Notes: generated by a model from the letters alone, not told the origin. 64,000 bases of DNA from Coffea arabica (GCF_036785885.1 NC_092312.1:17936001-18000000); one strand, 5' to 3'; positions 34,252-46,190 are shown, counted from the stretch's first letter. Program-made: numbers and translations.

Positions 34252-35571
34252 GGGCCTGTTTGGAAGCTTGGTTTTTTACCAAGTTTGTATAAAACTAGTT
34301 TTTTAACAACTTTTGCTACAGGAACCCCAAAAAACTTATCAAAGTTTTTAACCTACACACTTAAAATATCCAAAATACAACAAAAAAAAATTCCCTTCCC
34401 CTTTTCTTCTTCTTCCTCCCTCACTACCACCTCCATTGCCGGCTCCGTCACCAATTTCCGGTGCCGGTGCCGGTCTTTTTTTTTTCCCCATTTTTTTCCC
34501 TCTCCCCCTCTTCCTCCCCTGTCATCATCCTCCCTTGTCTTTTTTTTTTTCTCTCTTACGTCTGGTGCAGAGGGGGGTGGCACAGAGAGGGGCGGCCAAG
34601 GGGGCAGAGGGGGAAGGGGGAAGGGGCAGAAGGGGGCGGCGGGGGAGAGAGGGAAGGCGGGGGGAGGGAGAAGGGGCAGAGGGGGGCTGCGGGGGGGGAA
34701 GATGGGGGAGAGAGAGGCGGCGGGGGGAGGGGCAGAGGGAGGCTGCAGGGGGGAAGGCGGGGGAGAGAGAGGCTGCGGGGGGAGGGGCAGAGGGGGGCTG
34801 CGGGGTTGGAAGATGGGGGAGAGAGAGGCGGCGGGGGGAGGGGGAAGGCGGCAGGGAGGGGGACGGCAGGGGAGAGAGGAAAGGCGGGGGGAGGGGCAGA
34901 GGGGGGCTGCGGGGGGGAAGGCGGGGGAGAGAGAGGCTGCGGGGGGAGGGGGACGGCGGGGGGAGGGGGAAGGAGCAGAGGGGGGCGGCGGGGGAGAGAG
35001 GGAAGGCGGGGGGAGGGAGAAGGGGCAGAGGGGGGCTGCGGGGGGGGGAAGATGGGGGAGAGAGAGGCGGCGGGGGGAGGGGCAGAGGGAGGCTGCGGGG
35101 GGGAAGGCGGGGGAGAGAGAGGCTGCGGGGGGAGGGGCAGAGGGGGGCTGCGGGGTTGGAAGATGGGGGAGAGAGAGGCGGCGGGGGGAGGGGGAAGGCG
35201 GCAGGGAGGGGGACGGCAGGGGAGAGAGGAAAGGCGGGGGGAGGGGGACGGCGGGGGAGAGAGGGAAGGCGGGGGGAGGGGGAAGGGGCAGAGGGGGACG
35301 GCGGGAGGTGGAGTTGCAGTTGGGGGTGGTGGAGGTAACGGGGAAGAAGAAGAAGAAGAAGAAAAAGAGAGGAAAGAAAAGAAAAAGGAAAGAAAGAAAA
35401 AAAAGAAAAGGAAAAAAAAAAGAAAAAAAAAAGTTTTTCACCTTACAAAAAATTTTTACAAAATTTTTCACCTAACAAAAACTTCTACAAAATTTTTTCA
35501 AAAACTTCTACAGTGCACTACAGTAAAGTTTTAGACAAACTCCAAAAAAACTCAGGTTCCAAGAAAACCTG
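34252..35571. mobile_element. Terminal-inverted-repeat element carrying a G-rich minisatellite
   Basis: Left end TGTTTGGAAGCTTGGTTTTT with GTTTGTATAAAACT pairs loosely with the reverse complement of the right end (TTCTTGGAACCTGAGTTTTT, GTTTGTCTAAAACT), about 70 percent over 40 bases by eye. Inside the left end the plus strand is pyrimidine-rich (34381-34557); inside the right end it is purine-rich (35340-35435), so the arms complement each other in type. Between them is the minisatellite at 34567-35335. No clear target duplication was found. The outline fits a non-autonomous DNA transposon related to the TGTTTGGAT MITEs, enlarged by repeat growth. Confidence 0.5.
34567..35335. repeat. G-rich minisatellite with 350 bp higher-order duplication
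   Basis: Built from variants of GGGGGAGAGAGAGGCTGCGG, GGGGGGAGGGGCAGAGGGG and GGAAGGCGGGGGAGAG. A segment marked by CGGGGTTGGAAGATGGGG starts at 34801 and again at 35151, exactly 350 bases apart, and its neighbours agree on both sides for about 200 bases, so a large unit has been duplicated on top of short-unit repeats. Many runs of three or more G lie close together on one strand. Long open frames here on both strands are a by-product of the composition. Confidence 0.9.
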
Positions 35572-37067
35572 CACTGGCACAGCCGCAACTTTCCCTTAGT
35601 CGAAAATCTGTCTGGACATATCAAGAAATAACAGCAACAAGAAGGGGAAAGTCTACCAAAGGGAGACATGGTTAAGCTTATTCAACGGACCACTGTAAGT
35701 TGGGAGAACCAGCATATTAGAAGGTCTATAAAGAGGCAGTATTTACAGATCTGCATTACAACCTGATATCTCCACAATGATGAGCAATTTGTTGTTTTCT
35801 GCTCTTCAAAGATCAAGAGAAAGAGTGATTTGAAGATCAGGCCTCCCAGTAACGCGTTTGAGCAATTACCTTCTTTCCATGAGAGACACCTTCCATGCTG
35901 CAGATGCAGCCATGTCATTGACAGCTGGCAAGTGTTTCTAACTGAAGGGAAAAGTAGATATGCGACAATCTATAAGTTTCATATAAAATTCATATTTGCT
36001 ATTGTCAGAAAAGACACTTCATCATTCGTCACCCGATGTATTAGCAGTATAACTGATAGTTTCTACAGTTGCTTAAATTCGAGAACAAATGCAACATAGC
36101 ACTGATACTTTTGCAACTGATAGTCTAGCGTGCTTTAGCTGCTCAAGAATGTAGACCAAAGTAGAGAGAAATCAGTTAAGTCACATTGCCCCATGTACAT
36201 TTTTGTTGACATTTAACATTCTAGACCAGATCATCTGATATACTTAGATGAGAAACCTCACGAGGAAACTGCTGCAAATTTGTTCTTCACAGATTCCAAA
36301 CAATAATTTGCAGGCACATGACGACTACATTATCTCCCAAGAGACAAAAAGAAGAGAGAATATGTTACCAATTTAAAATACAGAAGATGGAACAACCAAG
36401 ACACTAAATTGAAAGAAAAATGCCACTGACCTTTGCACATGCCCCCAAAGCAAGGGAATAAATTGCATGTAAAGGAGTACATGAAACGGATCAAGCAATT
36501 GAATAAAAATGCTACTGACCTTCGCACCTTAAACTGATGGCAGCTCCTTCTTGCCTGTTCCATTCACAGAAGAAAGAAAAAACAAGCAAGAACTAAAAGA
36601 AAAACCTTACATTTGAAACATAATTGAAAGGCAGAAGTCCAGAAGAAATAACTACTAATATTGTCAATGAAATTATAGTGTATTAGGTTACAACTACAGC
36701 TAGTTGGAAACAGATGATCATTTTGTTCCTACTGAATCGGATACAAAAATTATGCAGCTTGAAATATGGCATCTGAGCTCAAAAAAGAAGAAATATGGCA
36801 TCTGAACTATTGAAACGTATCAAATTCAAAACTAATTTGTACACACACACTCCCTTCCTAATGGCTAACAATGCTGACATCTACCAGCAGCCAGATCTGA
36901 TAATTCAAAACTTCCTACGTTATTCACAGCTTATTTCCATGGTAACTCTTGAGGACACAACATTAAAGCAGAGGTCAATCTACATACAACAAAAAATATT
37001 CGATAAATCAAGTCTCGTAGGATGTCCCTCCGTCCTCCCAAGGATCAATTACTAACTAGAAATCCGT
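35572..37067. other. Region downstream of the ADA1-like gene
   Basis: The minus-strand 3' flank of the ADA1-like gene is at the right. A direct repeat of about 30 bases, AAATGCCACTGACCTTTGCAC near 36418 and AAATGCTACTGACCTTCGCAC near 36508, each includes a donor-like GTCAGT on the minus strand; this may be a 3' UTR intron or chance. No recognisable coding sequence. Confidence 0.45.
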
Positions 37068-38135
37068 TCAACTCTCGAATGCACAACTGGCAATCTTTTC
37101 CAGTTGTAAAGGCCAATCTTCACCGAGCATACGAGGATCTGACTCCATTGCCACCCGAAAATCCAAGATACTGGCACAAATTGCTCTGGATGGTCTTTCT
37201 GAAAACACTGCAGGTAATATTCCATTTGATCCAGGCAAGCGATGGTTGCTTGAATGTCTAACATGCTCTTTTGGGCAATGTGTTCTAGCAATTAGCATAC
37301 AAGGTTCAATTAACCTCTTTAAGAACACATCCAGTCCATTATTTAACAGGTTAGCACAGTCCAACGAGATTCCAACTCCCTCCACCTCCAATCTTTTCTT
37401 CAAAATAGTCCTTAAAGATTCTGTATCAGGTAATCCACCAGTGCTTTGGAAACTTCTTGCACAAATATAGTCAGCAGATGCACCTCCTACATAAGGACCT
37501 TTTCGAGCACCACCAAGATTCATGGAAATACCAAATGGAGCTGTAACAGGGCTTCTACTTTGTATGCTTGGGCTTCCAGCAATCTGCTCAACTTCTTCTC
37601 CCTCTTCAACAGATGCAACTTCAACTGGAGGTCTGCTACCAAGCGAGATCAATTCCGTGGCACTTTGTTGCTCCTGTACTCTCAGAGCCCCTTCTTCGCA
37701 ATTAGGGCTCTTTCCAAGTGGTCCAAGAGGACTTGGATGGTCCCGAAATTTGCGATCTCTGTGAACTGGAGATCTACTCTTGCGAGGAGATTGAGCAAAT
37801 GCTTCGCCATAGAGAGACTGTAGACAACTTCTCTGATAACCATTTGCCACTTTAATGCCGAGGGAACCATTAATTTTTTTAGCTTTTGGAGGAGGAACTT
37901 TGCCAATAGAGGCATTCATGATAATGGATCGAATGAGGCGATTGTGAAGAGAGATATTCTCTCTCCCAATTATTCGTATACAAACATTATCAAACTCAAT
38001 CTTGCTAAGCTGTAGACTGAACAACCTTCTGAGCTGATTAAAATACTTTTCAGCTCTTTGGTGCCCAATCTTTCGATAAATGAGATCTTTCAGCTCTAAT
38101 GTATCCATTCGCGTAAAATGCTGATTGGCCACCAT
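37068..38135 (-). CDS. SAGA complex subunit ADA1 (transcriptional adapter 1-like)
   Basis: One uninterrupted coding exon of 355 aa. The N-terminus reads RMDTLELKDLIYRKIGHQRA, EKYFNQLRRLFSLQLSKIEF and NVCIRIIGRENISLHNRLIR, which is the SAGA-Tad1 (Hfi1/ADA1) domain, with the EKYFNQLRRLFSLQLSK helix and the (L)HNRLIRSI motif typical of the family. The middle is a Ser/Pro-rich linker (SPRKSRSPVHRDRKFRDHPS). The C-terminus (LRTILKKRLEVEGVGISLDC, then ASILDFRVAMESDPRMLGED) is the second conserved part, related to the histone-fold region that pairs with TAF12. It would work in the nucleus as a scaffold of the SAGA histone acetyltransferase coactivator. The start at 38135 follows an acceptor-like TTTAGGTAG, so a 5' UTR intron reaching about 38.9 kb is likely. 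Intronless coding exons are usual for the plant members. Confidence 0.9.
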   Translation of the reverse strand: MVANQHFTRMDTLELKDLIYRKIGHQRAEKYFNQLRRLFSLQLSKIEFDNVCIRIIGRENISLHNRLIRSIIMNASIGKVPPPKAKKINGSLGIKVANGYQRSCLQSLYGEAFAQSPRKSRSPVHRDRKFRDHPSPLGPLGKSPNCEEGALRVQEQQSATELISLGSRPPVEVASVEEGEEVEQIAGSPSIQSRSPVTAPFGISMNLGGARKGPYVGGASADYICARSFQSTGGLPDTESLRTILKKRLEVEGVGISLDCANLLNNGLDVFLKRLIEPCMLIARTHCPKEHVRHSSNHRLPGSNGILPAVFSERPSRAICASILDFRVAMESDPRMLGEDWPLQLEKIASCAFES

Positions 38136-40508
38136 TTTAGTGCGAACTACCTAAACATTCATGAGATCGAAAATGTCACAAGTAGTATAGCAATCATCAT
38201 CCAAAATAACATTACATTCTTTTCCATTCATGCATAGTTACATAAAGATCCAATAAGAAACCTCAAACAATCCATCGATTCAGTTGATTTCTAAAAGCTA
38301 AAGCACAGAACTAGTGAAGAGAGAGAAAGAGAGAGAGAATGAGTTCTTCGCACGAAAAAGAGGGAGAAAAAACAGAAAAGAAAAGAAAAAAGAGCTCAAA
38401 CACAATTACTCAGTCACTCGCTCATGTTTCCTATTGATCAACCGCACACCCAGTTCACAAATTATGCATACCGACCGCACCCCAAGAAAATAACAACTTT
38501 TCGTTATCTGCAATCCGAAGTCAACACAAAAAGCCAGGGAAGCTCCAAAACTAAGCAGCAATTCCTAAAAACAGTTCGGCCAAGATCTTTTTAATCTATG
38601 AAATTCGCAAAATCTCAATCGGGCAATCCAAAAATACAAACTTCAGTAACTATAAAGTTTAAACTTTGATGCAAGTTTAGCATTTAATTTCAAGAATTAA
38701 ATGGAAACCCTTTTAAGCTTGAATGAAGAAAAATCAAAAGAAATAACCCAAAATTACGAATCATGAAAATAGCAAAATTAATTAGGAATGAAGAAAGATA
38801 AACTCATAAAGAAGCAAAAATTAACCCGCTGGGAGAAGATGCCGAGAATCCCCAAAAGGCCTAATGGATCGATGTGTTGCCTGTGTTCTTCTTCTTCTTT
38901 GCTATCAAGCGTCGAAGCAGGAGTCACCAAACACGAACTAAGTTGCCGTGGTGTAATTGTCAATACACACGTGCGATTTTTCTGCCCAATGTATGCGTGA
39001 ATAGGAAACTGTGCTAAGGCCGTGTTTGCCTCGTTTCTTATTAACGGCTTCTTCAGCTAATTTTTGTGCATTTGTGATTATATTTTCGGAAAATTCTACG
39101 GTCCGACTTTTATCTCTTATTAAAGACAATAATAATAGTTTAAATTTTTTAAATGCTTGAACAATGTTTAATACAATGATTAACAACACTTCTTTCAGCA
39201 TCCACAACCGTGACATCCCGTATTTGAGCAACTCCAAGGATGTGAATGAAGAAAGTGTATTGATTAACAATGACAAAAGGGAGCATTCTTTTTCTTCTAC
39301 ACTGAGTATTATGTCTACTGATATGGTATTGGGAAGATGGCTACTTCTCTATTTTCTCCGGCCACCAATGAACAATTAATTGTCTTCCATAAACAGACGT
39401 AATCACGCGGATTTCATCAATGCTGCTGTAATGACGCTTCGTGCCTTCTTCTTTTTTTCACTAAATGAGTGAGTGTACAATTGTGCATTATTTGGACATG
39501 AAAATATAAACAAGTGAATTTCATCGAATTTGGAACATGATGATGCTCCTAGTTTCTTGGGCGGATAAGAGTTTCTGTGGGAGCAGAGAACATATGGCAA
39601 GATGAAAATTGTAAGGAATAGGAAATACGCGCTAGAGCGCTGATTAGAATCTTAAAGCTTTTTCAGTTTTTTTTTTTCCTGTTCATTTTTGTGAAGGATT
39701 TGCTGCTTATGAGTATTCTTCTGTTCGAGTTTTAAGCCACTGCATTTTGAAAGCAGTTGAAACAGTCAAACTATATTTCATCAAGAAAGCATAGCATTGC
39801 AACGCTCTACTAGCTGAAACAGCCAAATAATGAGCTCTAGCAACTACAGATCTACCAACTTTTAACTATGCAGGTTTCGTTACAAACAAATTATCAATCA
39901 GGATAGACGGCAACTGTCGCGGGTGCAGAAGATATGTTATTCAGATATTGCAAGAGCGAGCATGAGGCAGTCTATAGCAAGGGTGATGACTGAAGAAGCA
40001 AACCGTCGCAAGCATCCACTGATTGAGTCCAGACATGCTTGAGCTACCACCTGCAAAGCAGATATTGAATTTCTGGGAATGGGAGTGTAAGAAGGCAAAT
40101 ATTGAATCACACAGTATGTCCGTCAACAATCATGGGACAGAAGTCTGGAGTTCATTTAAGTACTCAACAGATTCAAGATCTTTCTTTGAGAGGTGTAAAC
40201 CCTATACTGATTAACAAGTAAAAATAGACAGATCAGCAGTCATTTATCAACTACCATTCGAAGCTCACAACTGAACGTGCTTAACCAAATAATCTGGAAC
40301 CTATTCAATTCCTTAGGCAAGCGTGATTATTGCACCTAAAGTAAATCTTATAAATGTTTACATGCTCTTGAAAGACCTCAGTATCCATAGAGATGTGACA
40401 GCATATTGCAACCACAAGAGTGTGATACGTACTGTCCAAAACTATCATACGAGTCTAACGTAGGAGTGCCTCTCTGTAGTTACAGCTGGAAGGTGCGTCC
40501 GGGGACTT
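38136..40508. other. Upstream of ADA1-like gene and 3' flank of the permease gene
   Basis: The left part is the presumed 5' UTR intron and promoter of the ADA1-like gene; a GA-rich tract (38319-38340) and TTCTTCTTCTTC near 38888 could be leader. The rest shows no coding chain. The permease 3' UTR probably lies at about 40386-40508. Confidence 0.45.
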
Positions 40509-42669
40509 CTAAACCAATTTTGAAACTTCTTCCGATGACATCTGAGGTGCTTGTTCTACCTTGGAAGATTGCAGGTGCGATAGAAGCCCGACAGATGCTT
40601 CGTCAGCAATTTCCTGTGGGTGCTGTGATTCAATTGGTTGTTCTTCAGGATCATTATCAGAAAGTACCACAGGTTCTTTTGCTTTGAACCTAGCCCAATT
40701 TTGATATTTTATAAAAAGTAAAGCAGGATACAACAAAAAACCGAAAATAATAACTCCACCGCTGACTAAGTATGTCTTCAAAGAGGCAAGACACATAACA
40801 AGAGCAAGCAACAATGCAGGAGGCAGGCAAAGCATAGTTGCACCAAAAGTTTGCAGGGGAACTTTGTACGGTCTGTGAAGGTCTGGTTTCTTTATTCTCA
40901 ACCTTATGTACGCTGCAAACTCAAGTAGCATTCCCACAGAGTACAGAAAATTAAGGAACTCCAAGATTTCTTGGAAACTCATCCATGACAAGAAGATCAC
41001 TCCCGTTGCTGAACACAAGATGCTAATTGTAGGTGTCCCGTATTTGGATCTACAAAGTTCAAGAATATGTCATTCTACAGGCTTTGAAAAGGAAGCCGTT
41101 ACATGCCCACCTACCATAATATAGTAAAACAGCAGTTAAATGCAAATAGAATCTCCATGGCGCTGATAAGTTCATCACTGTTCATAGTTGTTGAGTGATT
41201 TTGCTGAAAGAGCATCTAACTTGACCAATAACAAGTTCTGATCCTACTATTATATTTCTAACTGAGTAATTTGGAAAATAGAATTAATTGGATTTTCAAA
41301 AGCACAGAATTGTTACCGGATGAATCCACCGAAATTCTTAACCAGACACATAAACAAGAGTCAAAGGTTTTTGTTGTGTAATTTTCTATGCAGAATTCAC
41401 ACGAGTAGGAATCAGTCACTCAGAGAGAAATTAGTAAATACGGAAACTGAAAGATAAAAAACTTCATTTACACGAGGAATATGTATTAGTTCTCATGATT
41501 ATTCAGGACACTGAATTTCGTGATTGCTACCATAAGCACTACATTTCATAAGCTTTATGTACTCAAATATGTCAACCATGCATCTCATGGTCGTTACCTA
41601 GGATAACAGCATTTTATTCTTGTAAACATGAGAGAAAGCAAAAGAAACTGAAAGAATCAACAACTGGCTGCGACAGGAAGTGACTGACTAACCTGGACGC
41701 AAATATAGATGGTAGCAATCCCATCTCGCTCATGCCTAGAAGTTGGAAGGCATCGGCGCTCATCTCAGCTTCAAACAAACCCAAGTTGGACATAGCAGCA
41801 GCAGCTTGAATCCACCACCTAAGCCAAGAGCCACCGATTAGCATTCCAACTTCTGCAAAATATCCATCGGTCCACTCACTTGGATCAGATTTTAGAGCTC
41901 CAGTACCAGCAAGAAGTGGAATGAGATATGAACACACAACCAAGACTACAGCCCCAGAGAGTGCTTTTGGGAAAGTTCTACTGGGCTTCTGGATCTCCCC
42001 TGCTAGTGTGCTAGCCTTGTCCCAATAATTTAGGTTCCAAAACATACTATTGAAGTATCCTCTCCAGTCTACTTTCTTAAAATCCACAACCACCCATCTT
42101 TGAGGCCTAATTCGAGGTATTGAAAGAATGCCCATCACTACATATGGGAAAAGCGAGAAAAATGCTAACAAAACAGCTGAAAAACCAACAATATGCAGAC
42201 CTCTATAGTTCAGGTATGTCAAAGAAACTGTAATACCTAAAAGAGCTGGAATTCGAGCAATCAACTGGTTAAAGATAGGAAGCGAATGCTTCAAGTAGTC
42301 CAGGAATAAAACAGGATACAGAGCATTATCCATAACCCCGCTAAACCATTTCCAGAAACCTTCTTGGAATCCCCAAAAAGGGCCAAAAGCTGATGATATC
42401 CAGATGACATAGCCGCCATTTTCTGGGAAGCTTGTGGCAAGCTCAGCTGTGATTAGAGCTTCAGGGACGCTCCAAAGTAAAGGGAATACCAAGAAACCAA
42501 GCAAGGATAGAAGAGGACCACCTCCTGCCCTGACTGAATCTTCTATACCAAAGGGGCCACCAGAAACTTCATAGAAGATCAGAGCAATTAGAGGCAATAG
42601 AGTTAGTTTTGGACTGGCGTTCGCAGTTGCTGAATTGTTTGCGTCACTTACCACGCCCTCCTTGCCCAT
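40509..42669 (-). CDS. Polyamine transporter, APC superfamily (PUT/RMV1-like)
   Basis: Two exons, 42669-41693 and 41049-40509, joined in phase 2 (GCGTCCAG|GTTAGT), give 505 aa. There is a soluble N-terminus, then about 12 membrane segments beginning [20 protein letters not shown], where [10 protein letters not shown] follows as in the APC substrate loop. Further landmarks are [60 protein letters not shown] and [20 protein letters not shown]. The exon 2 part starts [20 protein letters not shown] and ends in a charged tail. This is the plant PUT family (Arabidopsis RMV1 and relatives), proton-coupled importers of putrescine, spermidine and also paraquat. The length fits the family (about 490-530). 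Leader sequence just upstream (about 42670-42780) is purine/pyrimidine mixed with no obvious uORF. The function assignment is strong at family level; the exact substrate is inferred. Confidence 0.94.
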
Positions 42670-44550
42670 TCACGAAGGAGGGTGCGGGAAGAAGGAGGAA
42701 GGGAAAAATAATTTCACCTCCAAGAAGGGAATCCGGTGGGTTGAATCTTGACCAGATGTGGAATCTGTATCAGTGATCTCTGGTGGCTATTTTAAAGAAT
42801 ATTGACGCTTAATTGCCTACACTGAAAAGATCTGAGATTCCACGATACAAAATTAACCAAAAACCAAAGTAAATTCTGCACTGAATTTCCTTGCTTGTCT
42901 TTAGTCTAACAAAACAAAATATCTTGATCACAAGAGCTCCAGCCAACTCAATGGAGTGTTGGTTATTCCACTGGAATTCAGCTAAAACCCAAAAAGGGAT
43001 GCAACAAATAAAATGGAAAGGAAGAAATGATAAGAAATGAAGGAAGAGGTTGAGAGAAACTTGCAGAGTGAAGAATTAATCCATTTCACTCGCAAGGAAT
43101 TTGTTCAAATCAATAATCAACAACCAATAGAATGCAGAGGCAGTCCCTACCAATTAACTAGTGTCCAAAGATACTGGTATCTAACCGCCGACATGACGTG
43201 GACCAAATTTGTAATTGATTCTGTTTACTGAGTAAAACGGCACAGTTTACATTAATAACTCAACAATTTAACTACTAATCCAACTAGTCCTGTGACAGGT
43301 GGTCACCACCAAGCTTTGGTAGGGTGGGATTTTAACGGTTTAAATCTTACTTTTTATTAATTATCATAATATGTGATTTTCAAAAAAATTTATATAGATG
43401 CATAATGCATCTATCTAATACAGTGACGATTTTGTCCGAGCTGCAGTGATGATTTTGTCCTCATCAGCTCGCTCCTGTAGATTCAATTCAACCTCTCTCT
43501 TAGATAGATTATAATAGAGTAAAATATAAATAAAAAGTGATAATTGATAAAAAAAAAAAAAAAAAAAAAACTAGTCCTGTGACGTATCTTTGTGGCAAGT
43601 CTTTTGACGGAGTCTTCTTCCATAGTTGTACGCAGGAATCTACGGTGAAGTTGACTTTTGGCGGGAATGTTCCGTTTCGAAGCCACCCTTCCAAGAAAGA
43701 GAGAGGCGAGGAGAGGGTGGTTGTCAAGATCATCTCTACATACGTACCTATTTTTGCGTACATCTGGCTTGACTGGATGTGGAGCTTTTGGCGTGTAGTC
43801 GCAGTTGCTTCTCTCGTCCTTCCAATCCGGAGACAGGGGCAGCCCACTACAGTTTTCCAATTTTCATCGGTCAACGTCACCTCTTTTCTACCCTTTCACT
43901 TTCTCCACTTATTTAAAAGACTTTCGGAAAATAGAAAATTGAACAATTCTATCGAATCTTTCGTCTTGGTACAACTGTACAAGCCCCACACGGAGTTTTG
44001 AAACTTCGCTCTTTACTCTTTTTCTTTTTAAAAAAAAAAAATTTTGAAACTTTGTCTTTTTTAGAGAATTACAATTTTGTCCCCAAATTTTAGAATATTA
44101 GCATTTTTAATCCCTAAAGTTTGCATGAAGGTAAATATAGTCTCAAATATTTCACTTTCTATGTATATTTAATCCTAATGATCGATTTTTATCAATTATT
44201 ACTAGAATTAGATCATGTATCAACTACTAATTATTTAAAAACTAAAAATTAATAAAATATTGCTAATCATGAACTATAACAAAAGATGACTAATTAGTCA
44301 TCTGGTCACATGAGTAATTAGTTTTTACCTTTTTTTTGTCAACCAAATATTTGCATTTCTGGATTAAATACTAATTACTCATGTAATCGTCATGCAAGTA
44401 ACTAGTCCTCTTTTACTACAAATTATGGCCATAATAATTTTTTCAAAATTTTAAATTCTTTTTTAAAAAATTTAACTCATGTAACCATCATATATTGTTA
44501 AAGGAAAAATTAGACCAATCATTTCTCATGTATTGTATATGGTAAATCTT
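42670..44550. other. Intergenic stretch upstream of the permease gene
   Basis: Permease leader and promoter, a 21-base A run on the plus strand (43550-43570), and overlapping open frames between 43483 and 44001 on both strands, none of which I recognise. From about 44040 the sequence becomes AT-rich and resembles arms of the foldback elements that follow (TTTTAATCCCTAAAGTTTGC near 44104). Confidence 0.5.
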
Positions 44551-46190
44551 AATCTTTCAAAATTAAAATGGTCAATTTTAGTCCCTGATGTTGGATTTGG
44601 ATTTTATCCTACTAACCGTTTATTGAATAAAACCCAAGCCCAACACCTGACATCTAGAAAATGCTCATTTCTGGTCATTAGAATAGGTCATGTACCTATT
44701 ACGTGATCAATTAAGGACAAATTTAGCAATTCACTTATTACTTCTCACCAAATGTTATCGTTTTGACCAAAAAAAATGAAAAAATCGTCCAAAACGTCCC
44801 TCACATTTTGTAAAATGACTTTTTTCGTCCCTCACTTTTAAAAGTGTAATTTTATGTCCCTTACATATTCATATCGGTTAAATTTAGTCCCTAATTAGGT
44901 TTCCGATCATTTTTTGACCGGAATCCATCATGTGCAAGGCACGTGATCATTTTTTAAGGGTAAATTTGTCAAATTATATTTTACATAATCTGATTTATAG
45001 TCCTCCACATTTTATAAAATAAATTTTTTTGTCCTTCACATTTTATAAAATGATTTTTTTCATTCCTCACATTTCACAAATTGAATTTCTCCATCTCTCA
45101 CATTTTAAAAAATGAATTTTGTGAGAGATGGAAATATTCATTTCTTGAAATGTGAGGGATGGAGAAATTCATTTTGTGAAATGTGAGGGATGAAAAAATT
45201 ATTTTATAAAATGTGAGGGACGAAAAAATTTATTTTATAAAATGTGGAGGACTATAAATCAGATTATGTAAAATATAATTTGACAAATTTACCCTTAAAA
45301 ATGATCACGTGCCTTGCACGTGATGGATTCCGGCCAAAAAATGATCGGAAACCTAATTAGGGACTAAATTTAACCGATATGAATATGTAAGGGACATAAA
45401 ATTACACTTTTAAAAGTGAGGGACGAAAAAAGTCATTTTACAAAATGTGAGGGACGTTTTGGACGATTTTCCCAAAAAAATTTTATTACTTTTCACCAAA
45501 TGTAAAATGACTAACAATTAACTCCTCCCTCATTTTTTACACATTTACTATCTTGTCTCTCTTATTCTTTCTCCGTCTTTTTTTTTTACCTCCACCACCT
45601 TCTATGTTTTCTACTTCCCTTCTCTTTCCTTTCCATGTTTTTCCCAACACTCTTTTCCTTTGTAGCATTGTTGCTATTACTCATTTTCTACCATTATCTC
45701 TTCCTTATTCCTCTTTTTTTTTTCTCTCGCTCTCTCCCTCCCCTACCTTTTTCTTTTTTCCATATTTTCTCCCATCTCATTTGCCCTTCCACCCGATCTC
45801 CTAGAGACTACAAGGAGAAAGGGTGAAGAGACGAGTGGGATGAAAGAGAAGGAGAGTGAGGGAAAGAAAGAAAAGAAAGGAGGAGGGGGATGGTGGTAGT
45901 GGCGAGAAGACGAGGGATAAAGGAAGAAAATAAAGGTGGTGGAATAAGATTTGAGTTTAATTAAATTTGTGTAGAAAACAAGTGGGAAAAATCGTGGATT
46001 AAGTGAGAAATAGGGTCAATATTATGTGAGTTGTTAAAATTGCCATAAAAAAATGACCACATGATGGATTTATGACCTCTCTAGCTAAAATTTGACCAAA
46101 GAGGTAATGAGGGACAAAAAATGAGCATTTTCTAGATGTTATGGATTAAAATCGATCATTTTGATTTTGAGGGATTAAATTAGAGAGGAT
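44551..46190. mobile_element. Outer foldback element, interrupted by a younger foldback
   Basis: The left arm (about 44551-44766) pairs with the reverse complement of the right arm (about 45990-46190): CATCTAGAAAATGCTCATTT is matched exactly on the other strand near 46115-46136, and AAAATGGTCAATTTTAGTCC pairs with its counterpart near 46148. The left arm has about 60 extra bases (44589-44650) against the right. The middle is pyrimidine-rich (45530-45790) then purine-rich (45800-45950) as if also part of the fold. The 44776-45471 element sits inside the left arm. No coding frame. Confidence 0.6.
44776..45471. mobile_element. Near-perfect foldback (long inverted repeat) element
   Basis: The left arm from 44778 (GAAAAAATCGTCCAAAACGT) is repeated almost exactly in reverse complement up to 45470 (ACGTTTTGGACGATTTTCC). 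The centre is at about 45110-45120 with nearly no loop. By eye only about a dozen differences occur across roughly 335 paired bases. Each arm also has short tandem words (GTCCCTCACATTTTATAAAA). Flanks CCAAAAAAA at 44767-44775 and 45472-45480 could be a 9 bp target duplication as in Mutator-like elements, though A-runs make this weak evidence. Confidence 0.85.

Noticed and set aside
34144-35534. Long open frames of 300-443 codons on both strands over the G-rich array
   Set aside because: All six-frame openness comes from G/A-rich repeats with few T; the peptides are Gly/Arg/Glu or Pro/Ser/Leu low complexity and start in unrelated flanks.
43483-44001. Open frames of 123-154 codons on both strands
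   Set aside because: They overlap mutually, run into a poly(A)/poly(T) tract and resemble nothing known.
45553-45826. Plus-strand frames of 63-83 codons rich in Phe, Leu, Ser and Pro
   Set aside because: Lies in the pyrimidine-rich centre of the outer foldback element; composition artefact.
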